Of a stretch of DNA of 64,000 nucleotides, positions 10,996 through 20,512 are shown in pieces; the first letter of the stretch is position 1; every line of letters begins with the position of its first letter. The notes beneath the pieces were generated by a model that was not told the origin of the DNA, ran no database searches, and worked only from the letters and a program-made list of their open reading frames with translations. Both the position numbers and the translations under genes were made by a program. This DNA comes from Eutreptiella sp. 'Long Island Sound 2002' (Eukaryota > Euglenozoa > Euglenophyceae > Eutreptiales > Eutreptiaceae): contig OZ038382.1 in the NCBI GenBank assembly GCA_964036045.1, positions 135,646,442 through 135,710,441 on the forward strand. The letters are read 5' to 3'.

Positions 10996-13848
10996 ATGGG
11001 TCCAAAAGTCACCCACAAAACCAAGTATGGTTGTCCAAAGCCAAAGCCAAAGCCAAAGGCAACGGCCCAGCCACCACACAGGGGAGTGGATTTGGTCATG
11101 GCCCCACTGCAACCCTCTGCACAACCACAACCGCTGCGTGCCCTGGAGCCGCAGCCACCCGCCCGTGTCCCGGCCTTGGCGCCGGTTGACTCGGGCGCGA
11201 CGCAGTGTGTTGAACCCCCTGCACAGCCACTGCGTGCCCTTGAGCCGCGGCAGTCTGCCCCTGTCCCGGCTTTGCCGCCGGTTGACTCGGGCGCGCCACA
11301 AGGTGCTCCACCCCCTGCACAGCCGCCGCGTGCCCCTGAGCCGCAGCAGCCCACCCCTGTCCCGGCCGTGGCGCCGGTTGACTCGAGTTTGCCACAGGGT
11401 GGTCAAGCCGCATCACAACCACTGTGTGTCGCTAAGCCACAGCAGTCCACCCCCGTCCCGGCCCTGGCGCCGGTTGATTCGGGTGCGCCACAAGGTGGTC
11501 AACCCCCAGCACAACCACCATGTGCCCCTCCGGCACAGCCATCCTTCCAACTCCCACAGCACCCAACATCCTTGTCCAGTAGTGCCACATTGAGCAGCCT
11601 GGACTATGGGCCCGATGACAACCTTGGGGCAGGGTTTACACAACGGTGGCTTCACCGCGACAGGTTTGTGGCCAAAGCATCAGAGGTGTACACTGTCCAT
11701 GAGATGGAGGCTTTTGAGGTGTGGGCAGAGAAGAACGGCACGAACAAAAAGCTGTCCTTTGAGGAATGGTACCCTGAAGATGACGGTGATGGGAATGCGA
11801 ATGTTTCCCACCAGCCACATTGGGCAACCAAAATGCAGGCTTGGGGCAACTATGAGCTCAGTGATGGTGACATGGTGCATGGCGTGCATGCCAACCGCAA
11901 CTGGGACGCCTCGAAACCACACTTCCAGATAAGGGGTGCATGGTGATGGCACCTTAGGCGACCGTGTCTGGAACGGTTGTGCTAATAAGCCACGCGCCAA
12001 TCTGACTGCCACATACTGGTGTAAGATTGTCCCTGATGCAGCTGCCTTTCGCACCTTGCGTAAGAAGATCCAGCAAGGGTTAGCATGGTCCAAAATGCTG
12101 GCAAACATCCGGGCCGAACCAAGGCACGCCCCTCCCTTGAACCCTCACAGGCGTTGGCTGTGCGTCAGGTACTAGACGAGTCATGCATCACAGCATTGAC
12201 TGGAGGTGCTGGGACAGGGAAGTCAGAGACCTTGGTGGCATGCAGCCGTGCTATGGCAGCAAGGCCTCTTTTTTGCCCAGAACATAGATGTTGCTAACCT
12301 TGGCACCATCAATACAGGCAAGAGGGTGGGGGGTTCTGAGGGAGATACCCCACCCCGCGCATGTGTGCTGGTGACTGCACCCACCAATGCACAAGTCGAC
12401 AACTTGTTGGCACGCGTGCGTGACGGGTGTTATAATGACGTTGTGTTTCGCGACAGGGTGCTTGGCGACCATCCAGCACCCCGGTTGCGACTCCGTGCCC
12501 AACGGGCTACTGCCCCCCACCAGCGTTGGCATCCTTTGACCAGCGGAAGGTGCAGGAGACCTTAGGGAACATCCCAGGTTGTAAGGCTACCCTCACATGT
12601 GCCCTCAACTCCTGCCGGATGTTGTGTGCCACGGATGGGATGGTTGCTAACCAGCACAAGCTGCTTCTTGGGGCTGCAGAAGGGAAGCCACAAACCAGGT
12701 TTGCCTTCTGCTTTGAGGATGAGGCGTCCAGGCAAAGCATCCCTGTGCGCTTGGACCTAGTTGCCATGGGCCGCCTATGTTTGTTGGTTGGTGACCCTGG
12801 GCAGTTGCGGCCCTACAGCCACGTTGTGCTTTTGGCTAGTGCTTGTGAGGGTGAAGTAAAGGCCACAATTGTGGCGTGGCCATCGGACCGGAAGTTCTCA
12901 ATACAATACAATAATGTCCACATGCAATCTGCTGGCCCGCATGTGCATTCGCATGATTCGCAGCGGTTCTGCACCACCAGCACCTTGCAATTCTTTTTGT
13001 ACCGCACACGGCGCCGTGCCAGTATCCTCGTCCAACAGTCTCGGATGAATAAGCCTTTGGCTACAATCATGCTAGCCTTGTTCACGGGGGGGGGGGGGTC
13101 ACTACCACTGATTTGTCCACCCCCTCGCTGACCCAATCCTGCACAACCCCATCCGCATTGTGAACTTAGATGGGAACAGCTCGTGGTGGGAACTGGAGGA
13201 AACTTTGGGGGCAGACGACATGTGTAAAATGCATAGTCATGTGCACGATGCATGGAACACCATGCAGATGGATCCTGTGTTGCTTAGACCGGGGGACATG
13301 AGCATGGAGGAGGGACTGCGGGTGTGCCATTCCTTGGAGGTGGCTATGAGGAGAGGCAACTACCCACCCAAGTCGGTGGCGGTAGTGACGACACACTATG
13401 CCCAAATGGTGTGGCTCCAATGGTGCGTGAGGTATGTTGGTAGCAAGTGGCAGGCCACCCAGGTGCCTATTTTGTTGACGGTGGCTACCCTGGATGGGTT
13501 GCAAGGGCTCCAAGCCCCAGCCATCTTAGCCTCCCCAGTGTCTGCCACACCAGGGATCATGCATGACATTTGCATGACATAGTAACCACCAGGGCACAGT
13601 CGGAGCTGCACCTCTTCGGGCGATTCACACACTGGGATGCCCCCCGCACCCGTAGTGTATGGATGGCTACATTGCACGCTCTCCAGTGGGAAGCAGGCTC
13701 AGCCAGTGTGGGCGAAACCCTGGAGCTGGCAGGAGTTGTGAGGGAGGCCGGAGTCGTTGAGAGGGTCATGGAGGGCACAGTCTACCGGTTGGCGGGGGGC
13801 GGGGGGCACTGGCTATCGAAGAAGCACAAGAGGGCACGTGACCCCTAG
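10996..13848 (+). pseudogene. SF1 (UPF1-like) helicase, frame-disrupted
   Basis: The ATG at 10996 starts a Pro/Ala/Lys-rich leader, followed by a compact domain (about 11600-12150) and then a superfamily 1 helicase core with its motifs in order. These are Walker A GGAGTGKSET (about 12200), motif Ia APTNAQVDNLL (about 12380), Walker B-like FEDEAS and motif III GDPGQLRPYS (12710-12825), QQSRM (about 13035), motif V TLDGLQGLQAP (about 13490) and motif VI TTRAQSELHLFG (about 13585). The motif V and VI spellings match the UPF1/SF1B type better than Pif1/Helitron helicases. The frame changes about six times (near 11940, 12150, 12270, 12530, 13090 and 13570), one of them at a 13-base G run. As written it cannot be translated. 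Decay is likely, though indel errors at homopolymers could explain some shifts. The leader is odd for a host UPF1, so a mobile-element or virus-derived helicase is my preferred reading. Confidence 0.75.
11160..11490 (+). repeat. In-frame 96-bp minisatellite in helicase leader
   Basis: Four copies of a roughly 96-bp unit encode a 32-residue Pro/Ala repeat containing VPALAPVDSG. Copy starts are near 11163, 11257, 11353 and 11449. The period is a multiple of three, so the frame is kept through the array. Confidence 0.8.
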
Positions 13849-14060
13849 GGTATTCACCTGGCAGTGCTGACCAGTTGCTTGACTTTGAGCACATCATGGC
13901 CAACACTCGGAAGTATGATGTGGTAGTGCATGTCAGAGATTTGCTGGGGGACATGGTTAAACCCCACTTTTTGGGGGTCATCCTCCCTGACTTCACGGAT
14001 TGGGCGCTGCCCTCTGTCCTTGTTGAGGACGATAGACAGGTCTTTGGGGACTAGGGTGGG

Positions 14061-14426
14061 ATGGAGAGCGTGACCCACACAACCGATCTCCAACCTTGGG
14101 TGCACAGACTCCTGCAACACCTAGCGGGCAAGGCCCTGTTCAAAAAGCAGAAGTACGAATTTAAGGACACGGTAGGGAGGTACCGCACGATTGACCTGCC
14201 TTTGTGGCAGGACGCGTACAGCGGCTTGGATTCGCTGGGGTTTTTGAAGGGGGACTCGTGCACCCCTGTTGGGGTGTATGTGCCATCCCTCTTGCATGGG
14301 GTTGACCACTGCCCTGGGACCTTTGGGGTGTGTGCACCGGTGCAGGTGCATGTGGGGGACGATGTCCAATGTGGGTTGCGCAAGCTGCCCCATGCGGTGA
14401 AGGATTACATTCTGGGGCGCCACTAA
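14061..14426 (+). CDS. ORF downstream of helicase, possibly its C-terminal part
   Basis: An uninterrupted 121-residue frame ends in TAA at 14424-14426. It contains WVHRLLQHLAGKALFKKQK and VGVYVPSLLHGVDHCPGTFG. The composition resembles the helicase region, and it follows the last helicase motif by about 0.2 kb on the same strand. It could be the C-terminal domain of the same protein after one more frame change, or a separate exon. I do not recognise a family. Immediately after it, 14446-14736 holds another open frame (YHSQHQLERVHTCDFRPVTT) of similar character. That frame might be the middle of the protease-like gene that resumes after the tandem array. Confidence 0.4.
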   Translation: MESVTHTTDLQPWVHRLLQHLAGKALFKKQKYEFKDTVGRYRTIDLPLWQDAYSGLDSLGFLKGDSCTPVGVYVPSLLHGVDHCPGTFGVCAPVQVHVGDDVQCGLRKLPHAVKDYILGRH

Positions 14427-14732
14427 GCTGACCCTTTGGGGCAGCATGGCTTCCATGCATTCCTGGCCATGGTGCCACGCCTACATGTTGCCTAACGCTG
14501 TTTGTACAAGAACATGCATTGGCCTAGGGCTTGCGACAATCCACATCACCTCACAATACTACCACTCACAGCATCAGTTGGAAAGGGTACACACATGTGA
14601 CTTCAGACCTGTGACCACGACCATCTTTGCTTTTCTGTGCCTTGAGTACCATTGTGCGGGATGGGATGTGATGGGTGGCAGGGTACAAGTGTGTGACAAG
14701 TGGCAAACCACAGCACGTCTCCAAGACATGAG

Positions 14733-15245
14733 ATGATTCAAAACAAGGTCTAGACCCCTCTAGGAATCAGGTGGTGCACATGTGCTTATTCAAAATAGGG
14801 TCTAGACCCCTCTAGGAAACAGCGCATGCCCATGCGCTGATTCGTAGAGGGGTCTAGACCCTGTTTTGAATCAGCGCATGCCCACGCGCTCATTTGTGGA
14901 GGGGTCTAGACTTCTCTGGGAATCAGCGCGTGCCCACCGGCTGATTTAAAAAAGGGTCTAATACCCTCTAGGAATTAGCGCGTGCCCACGCGCCGATTCA
15001 AAATAGGGTCTCGACCCCTCTAGGAATCAGCGTGTGCCCATGCGCTAATTCGTAGAGGGGTCTAGACACTGTTTTGAATCAGCGCGTGCCCGCTCTTGAT
15101 TCGTGGAGGGGTCTAGACCCCTCTGGGAATGAGCGCGTGCCCACGCGCTGATGCAAAATAGGGTCTAGACCCCTCTGGGAATGAGCGCGTGCCCACGCGC
15201 TGATTCAAAATAGGGTCTAGACCCCTCTAGGAATTAGCGCGTGTC
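14733..15245. repeat. 52-bp palindromic tandem array
   Basis: About ten units of 52 bp. Each unit contains two palindromes: one centred on GGGTCTAGACCC and one of the form AGCGCGTGCCCACGCGCT. In several units (for example 14840-14875 and 15050-15080) the central segment flanking TCTAGA is inverted, giving AGGGGTCTAGACCCTGTTTT instead of AAATAGGGTCTAGACCCCTC. The neighbouring GCGCGTG/CACGCGC part stays in place. The array sits between the helicase region and the protease-like remnant. Confidence 0.9.
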
Positions 15246-15510
15246 CACAACCAACAAGAGTACAAGTTGGTTGTGGACCATGAGTTTTTGGATATCTTGG
15301 ATGGCAGTGGTCTTTGAATGCCATGGTGGTACACATTGGAGCTACCAAGAATGCCGGTCACTTTGTGGTGTTTGTCGTTTTGACGACAAGTGGTGGCTGT
15401 GTGATGATACCACAGTGAAGGGCATGAGCCCACCCCCCAGTCCACGAAAAGCGACCTTTCTGTTGTACAAGCGCAAACGAACCGATCTGCTGGTACCATA
15501 CATGTCGTAG
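15241..15510 (+). pseudogene. Ubiquitin-specific-protease-like C-terminal fragment
   Basis: Two overlapping frames together give the C-terminal half of a USP/UCH-type cysteine protease. The frame starting near 15311 reads SLNAMVVHIGATKNAGHFVVFV. After one frame change near 15376 the sequence reads RFDDKWWLCDDTTVK and ends ATFLLYKRKRTDLL. This fits the USP His box: a GH in a beta-hairpin, then FDD..W....D..V, then a short strand of the YLLFYRR kind. The catalytic Cys box is not visible upstream. Either it lies beyond the 52-bp array or it is lost. In viruses and transposons such proteases are often paired with helicases, which would fit the gene 1 kb upstream. That link is inference. Confidence 0.55.
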
Positions 15511-15576
15511 TCTGCGTCCCAAATGACAGCGGTTTCAGCCCTTGGCAAGACACCGTATGCTCAGATCATAGCTGCT

Positions 15577-15830
15577 GACACCTCGGTGCCAGCCATGGCG
15601 CTGGCACCAGGGGCACCCCCCCCCCTCCTACAACACAGGGTGCATCAAGGGTTGGGGACAGGAACAGGACTATGCATGCCCAGAGCATGCCTTCTGACAC
15701 CTCTGTGCCAGCCATGGCGCTGGCACGAGGTGCACCCCCCCCTTTCCCCAAATGCAACACAGAGTGCATCAAGGGTAGGGGACCAAAACATGAATACACA
15801 TGCCCAGAGCATGCCAGTTAACATGTGTGT
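15577..15830 (+). repeat. About 120-bp direct repeats
   Basis: The block GACACCTCGGTGCCAGCCAT...GGCGCTGGCAC recurs at 15577 and 15695. The block ATGCCCAGAGCATGCC recurs at about 15677 and 15800. The region therefore holds roughly two copies of a 118-122 bp unit, with C-rich tracts of different length between them. Confidence 0.75.
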
Positions 15831-15932
15831 GGCTAGCGTGGCACCGCTTCAGCATGTTTGTACTGACCAGCAAGAAATGATGTTCGTGGTGCAAATCAGC
15901 CCTCCTCAGATTTTGTTGAGGCAGTGGCATAG

Positions 15933-16891
15933 TTGTTGCAGAAGCGCAAGGTGCGAGTGGCAAGGCATCTGCAGGTGCATGGTGAAGCACACCAGATGCA
16001 ATTTAGAGCACAGCATGCAAAAGAGTGGGATGAGCGGCATGCAGAGCATGGTATGTCACAAACGTCAATGGCGCAGTCAGTGGAGCAAGACAGGTTGTGG
16101 TCCATTGCATTGCCAGCAGCAGGGAAGGATGCACTGTGTATGCTAATGGAGGTTGCTCCCATGCAACTCGATAGTGGTCCAAAGACACTACAAGCGTTTG
16201 TGGACACTCATTGGCAACATCACTTTTCAATATGTGGGGGTGTTGAGTGTGTATGTTGTGCATGGGCTAATGGGTGTGGCGTTCGTGGGCTGGCGCGTCC
16301 CCCTCAGGCCAGTCATGCCTTTGTATTGGCAACATATGGTGAAGGGATGCGTATGAAGACCTCTAGCCCAAAAACATGGCGGAGGGAAGTGTTGGAAAGC
16401 CATTTGGGGTTGTCACGTTGCACAACGTCAGTGCCAAAGAATGCGCGTAGGCCATGGCACCACCACCGACTGGCCGAGGAGAGTTTCAGGCAGCATGGTG
16501 CAGAGCGATATCGCGCATTGTGCCTCAGTGGCAAAGTGGTTGGAGGGAACATTGTGTTCATCAGGGGGGACGCCATGGACATTGGTGTGCCATTGACGGA
16601 TGCAGGGGCAGCCATTTTGTCACGGTTGGTTTAGGTGTATATTGGGTTACGCATGTGCACTTCCATCCGTGCTATAAGTGAGCGCATTCTTCTGCATTGC
16701 TCTCTGACATCTGCCCCTGGGCACCATGCATCACGCCGGTGGATAGTTGAGAAGGCTATTTCAGCAATGCATGATGCCATGCAAGACGAGGCAGCGCACA
16801 CCCTGTGCCCGGCGACCTTCATTCCACTGTTGCTTGACGGCTCCGATAGGCAGAGGCATCCCATCAATTACTATGCCATTCTGCTTGTTTT
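15933..16891 (+). pseudogene. 5' part of a transposase-like gene, interrupted by nested element
   Basis: Frame 15933-16634 (233 residues, Cys/His/Met-rich) contains HLQVHGEAHQMQFRAQHAKE and SFRQHGAERYRALCLSGKVV. It is followed by frame 16635-16891 with ASRRWIVEKAISAMHDAMQD and RHPINYYAILLVF. The last codons run straight into the TIR of the element starting at 16892. If that element is removed with its presumed TT duplication, the reading frame continues into 20513 onwards as LLVFPGTDPGGMCEVMC. No family is recognised for this half alone. Its continuation looks hAT-like. At least one frame change separates the two plus-strand frames, so the copy is decayed. Confidence 0.4.
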
Positions 16892-17431
16892 CCCTAGTGA
16901 CCCAGATTAAACCCAATATAGTTAATATCTGGCCAAAAAATAACACGTGAATCTCAAGTTTCCATTTTTTCAAGGGGGGTTAGGGGGTTTGCCGTGAAAA
17001 TTATGACCCCCATGGGTTGCCTTACGGGCTTGGGTGTCATTTTTCCCCGGGGGTTGGTGGGGGGGTCCTACCCATGTGGTTGTTTCCACATGTTCAAATG
17101 GCTCTCCGCTTTAATTTTTGTTTTTAATTTTTGGATTAATATTTGCAAAGTTAAAAGTTAAAGAGTCGCCAGCATTAATATTAATGTCACAAATATTAAG
17201 TCAATTCCCCAAATATTAACCCTCCTATCAATGGTAGAGCACAACATGTAATGTGTTATGTGTGTGTTCATGTATGTTGTCCATGGCCATTGTGGCCCAT
17301 TGGGTCCCTATGCAGGCCCTCATACCTCATGGGACCCCGCAGTGTGGTCCAACATCTTCGCAGGTCCGTATGGGAGGTTAGTGGGGTTAGCGGGGTTAGT
17401 GGGTTCGGTGGTAGGGTTCGCGTTCGGGGGG

Positions 17432-17959
17432 TTAGACTCTTCGTTTGTGGGGGCGGGGGGTTTGGCCTTTTTCTTGCCCGCCCTCTTCCCGGTACCGCTC
17501 GGCCTCCCAGAGGGTGGGGAAGAGGAGGGAGCGGGACACATGGTAGAGGGTGGTACCGCCCCGGTATTCCACCCAGACGGCACCGTACTTCCGCCCGTGG
17601 ATACCACGGACGGTGCCCTTCTCTACGCCGGCGGGGTAAGGGACGTGGGTGACCGTCCCGATGATCGGATCGGCGGGACGGTCGTCCGTATTGGGGGTGT
17701 CGGTCTTGGTTGGGGGGGGGGGGGGCGGTCTTGGGGGGGTTGGCAGGTTTGGGGGCGGGGACGGCCTTCGTAGGCCGTGCGGCGGGGGTGGGGGCGGGGG
17801 GTTTGGGTTTTTTGCCCCGGGGGATCGCCTATTCGAGGAGTCTTCGCTTGACTCCTCGGATGGGCGTGCGGACGGTGGAGCAGGCGCTGGTGGAGGTGGG
17901 GCTGGAGGAGCTGCTGGAGCAGCTGCTACTGCCAGTCGCAGCTCCACTTGCCCGTCTGA

Positions 17960-18013
<54 letters not shown>

Positions 18014-20234
18014 GAGAGAGAGTCAGAGAGAGAGAGAGTAGAAAAACGACAAAGATTTAATTTTTGAGCCCCCGAGTGAATTTCGTGAACTTAATATTTT
18101 CGATGGAAGAATTGATTAATACATTAAATGTTAATGAATGCGACTGTCAATATTAATCTCAAAATATTAAACAACTCTCCGCAAATATTGATTGGTATAC
18201 ACAAGCAAGCATGCACAACCAAAGCAGACCAGGGCTGCATTATTGGGTTTGAACATGTCGCCCATCATCTTTTGCATGACCGAGGCGTCCATGGCAAGAA
18301 GAAAACAAAGCTGGCGGAGGGGAACCAAGGGTGGAGGGCGGGGGGCTACGGGTGGCCATGAGTTTTGCCATGGTGCATGCGGCGGTATGGGGGGTCCCGT
18401 AGTTGCGTAATGGGAGGTCAAATTTCAAAAACCACCACTCCCACACTTGTGAAACTACCCCCCCCCCTCGTTCGAGCTCGGTAGCCCCCGGCAACCCCCC
18501 CCCCCCCCCAGGGCCCGAGTGGTCATTGTATGCGCGCTTAAGGATGGCGTTGAGGCTCTCAGCGACTTCCGCGCACATGGCACCCAACCCTACCCCCAAG
18601 TGGCGTGCATTCGCCACGGCCTCGGTGACATCCTCCTCCAAATAGAGGAGGTAGTTTGATTGACACGTCTCCTTGCAACAATGTGCACGGTAGGCACGCG
18701 CCACCTCGCCCGCACGTAGGTCCCCGCGGGGCGGCTTGTCCGTGTACAACTCCCGGAGGAGGTCATGCATGGCCACAACATTTTGCCATTCACCATCCTC
18801 TGGGACGTAGTCCAACAACGGACCAAGTTCCTCCCACGCGAGGAACAACGAACGGGCCTCCTCCCCGTCGGGTGCCCCCGTCGCACCCAACTTCACACCT
18901 GAGCGGGCCCGGCGGAGGACCCGTTGCACGGCGTCGGCGTTCTCCTTGGGGAGGTCCACGAGGCGTGTCTCGATGAACGCCACTTGGAGCCGGTCTATGG
19001 CCATGCAACAATGGAGGATGCATAGGAAAACCACGCACCGGTCAACCACAATATGTGGATCCCCTTTGCATCCCCCATTCTCCAAGCTACGGCCGGTCTC
19101 CTTGTAGCGGACGCGGGGCGCCTTCTCACGGTCCAAGGTGCGCCGGGTCGCCACGTTGACCCATGCCGCCGCAACCTTGTCCCACACCCCCATATTGTAA
19201 ATTGAGCCCACCAAGGGCGAGGTGGACACACCGATAAGGCGCCGGACGAAAGGTTGGTCTCCCCGGATGACCAACTTGCTTGGCACCCAGTGCGACACCC
19301 AGTAAAACTTCTCGCAGTCTTGTATGGACTGCAATACCTACAAAAAGGACATGGATTAATATTTACATTAATTTCTCGAGATTAATGTTAAGTTAATTTT
19401 TCACTCGGCGTTAATATTAACCGAAATCTAGATATTAATCTCGACAAGTTGACGCAAAAATTAACAAACAATGAATGCGCCACAAACGTTCAAGTTATCG
19501 GCCCATATCGTTGCAAGTGCCGCCATGTCCTTGTCCCCGCACACGGCCATCCCTCTCACCCACAAGTACGCGGGTGTGCGGCCCCGTGCGCCGTGGTTGA
19601 GGAGGCCAATGGAGAGTTGGGTCCAACTACCACCGGCTCACGGGTACGCATCCCCACGCACAATGAAGGTGAGGGGCCTTGTCCAATCAATGGTGTCCAC
19701 TAGCGATGGGCGTGATTGAACGTACCGGGCCCATGAGGGCAAGGGCCAAGAGCACCCACTCGCGGGGGGATCGGGGACGGACACGGGTGGCCGTAGGTCA
19801 AGGGGGGTGACCAACTCCTTCCACGTGTCCGTGAACGTATCCCGAGTGGGGATGGCCTGGGGGAGCGGGAGGATCGCTGCGGCCGTGTAGGGCGACCCCC
19901 AGCGGCTCATGTACTCCGACACGTGCCGGAAGCCAAGCTTGGGGACGTTCAAGTCCATGAGGAGGCCGATGAGGTCCTGGGCCGGGAAGAGGTGGGAGGC
20001 ATATTGCTTCACCGCCTCCTTTTGCTTAGTACGAATAAGGGAGGGGTAGCCAACCTCCGTGGCCTCGGACCATCGGGCCCGGGCCAAGGGAGATGAAGCC
20101 ACCCACTCACCAAGGCGTCGGGAGACCAAAGGGTCCCGCAAACTCTTGGCCCCACTCAGACGCACGAGCGTCATGTTAAGCTCGGTAAGGGTGTCCCGAG
20201 AGAAAGGCATAACAAGGGCTATACAAGGGAACAT
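17432..20234 (-). CDS. Spliced DDE-type transposase of the nested element
   Basis: The gene reads on the minus strand. Exon 1 is 20234 to about 19483, with residues ending FIVRGDAYP, then an in-frame TGA at 19638-19640, then AGGSWTQLSIGLLNHG and MAVCGDKDMAALATIWADNLN. An intron of about 145 AT-rich bp follows, with donor AAC|GTTTGT and acceptor TTTTTGTAG|GTATTG near 19337. Exon 2 (from about 19336) reads VLQSIQDCEKFYWVSHWVP, LIGVSTSPLVGSIYNMGVWD and EVAESLNAILKRAYNDH. A further AT-rich gap leads to exon 3 (17947-17432). Exon 3 is Pro-rich and followed by a small beta-rich, SH3/chromo-like domain (GTVRGIHGRKYGAVWVEYRG) and a basic tail. Candidate catalytic residues are D of RGDAYP, D of CGDKD and E of AESLNAIL. 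The junction of exons 2 and 3 is not resolved. The TGA probably replaces a Cys or Trp codon. Because of it this copy may be inactive. Confidence 0.65.
17960..18042 (+). repeat. (GA)n microsatellite
   Basis: Nearly perfect AG/GA dinucleotides with a few CAGAG interruptions lie in the presumed intron between the last two exons of the nested transposase gene. Confidence 0.95.
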
Positions 20235-20512
20235 GGGGGTGTGGAAGGGGGGGGGATGCGGGCAACCGGAAGGGGGATGTCAAAGACAGCCACCAACACA
20301 ACATTGGAACCTCTCTGCTATACCGTTGTGCAACGATATACCACGTAACACCCCTTATGGGTCCTCATATGTGCATTAAAAAATGGGTACAACCGACCCC
20401 ATCAAAAAAAGTTGAGCTTTAACCTCTTAATATTTGCGAGATTAATATATTAACGGGTTCATATATTAAAAATTAAACTTAACCGTATTCACTTTAATCT
20501 AGGTCACTGGGG

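Larger units (their letters stand above)
16892..20512 (-). mobile_element. Nested TIR DNA transposon, 3.62 kb
   Basis: The left end CCCTAGTGACCCAGATTAAA (16892-16911) and the reverse complement of the right end, CCCCAGTGACCTAGATTAAA (20493-20512), match at 18 of 20 positions. TT flanks both sides, so the target duplication may be TT. Other cut points would give no duplication. The element lies inside an open reading frame of another gene. Inside are one minus-strand DDE-type transposase gene and AT-rich segments full of TTAATATT-like words. Those segments lie just inside both ends (about 17100-17220 and 20420-20500) and in the presumed introns (about 18045-18190 and 19337-19470). A GA microsatellite lies near 17960-18042. 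The superfamily is not assigned. Confidence 0.8.

Noticed and set aside
10996-14426. Helitron Rep-helicase
   Set aside because: No HUH Rep motif (HxH, YxxxY) was seen upstream, and motifs V and VI read UPF1-like and not Pif1-like.
17251-17773. Plus-strand Gly/Val-rich ORFs
   Set aside because: They are antisense to the Pro-rich last exon of the nested transposase and owe their openness to its composition.
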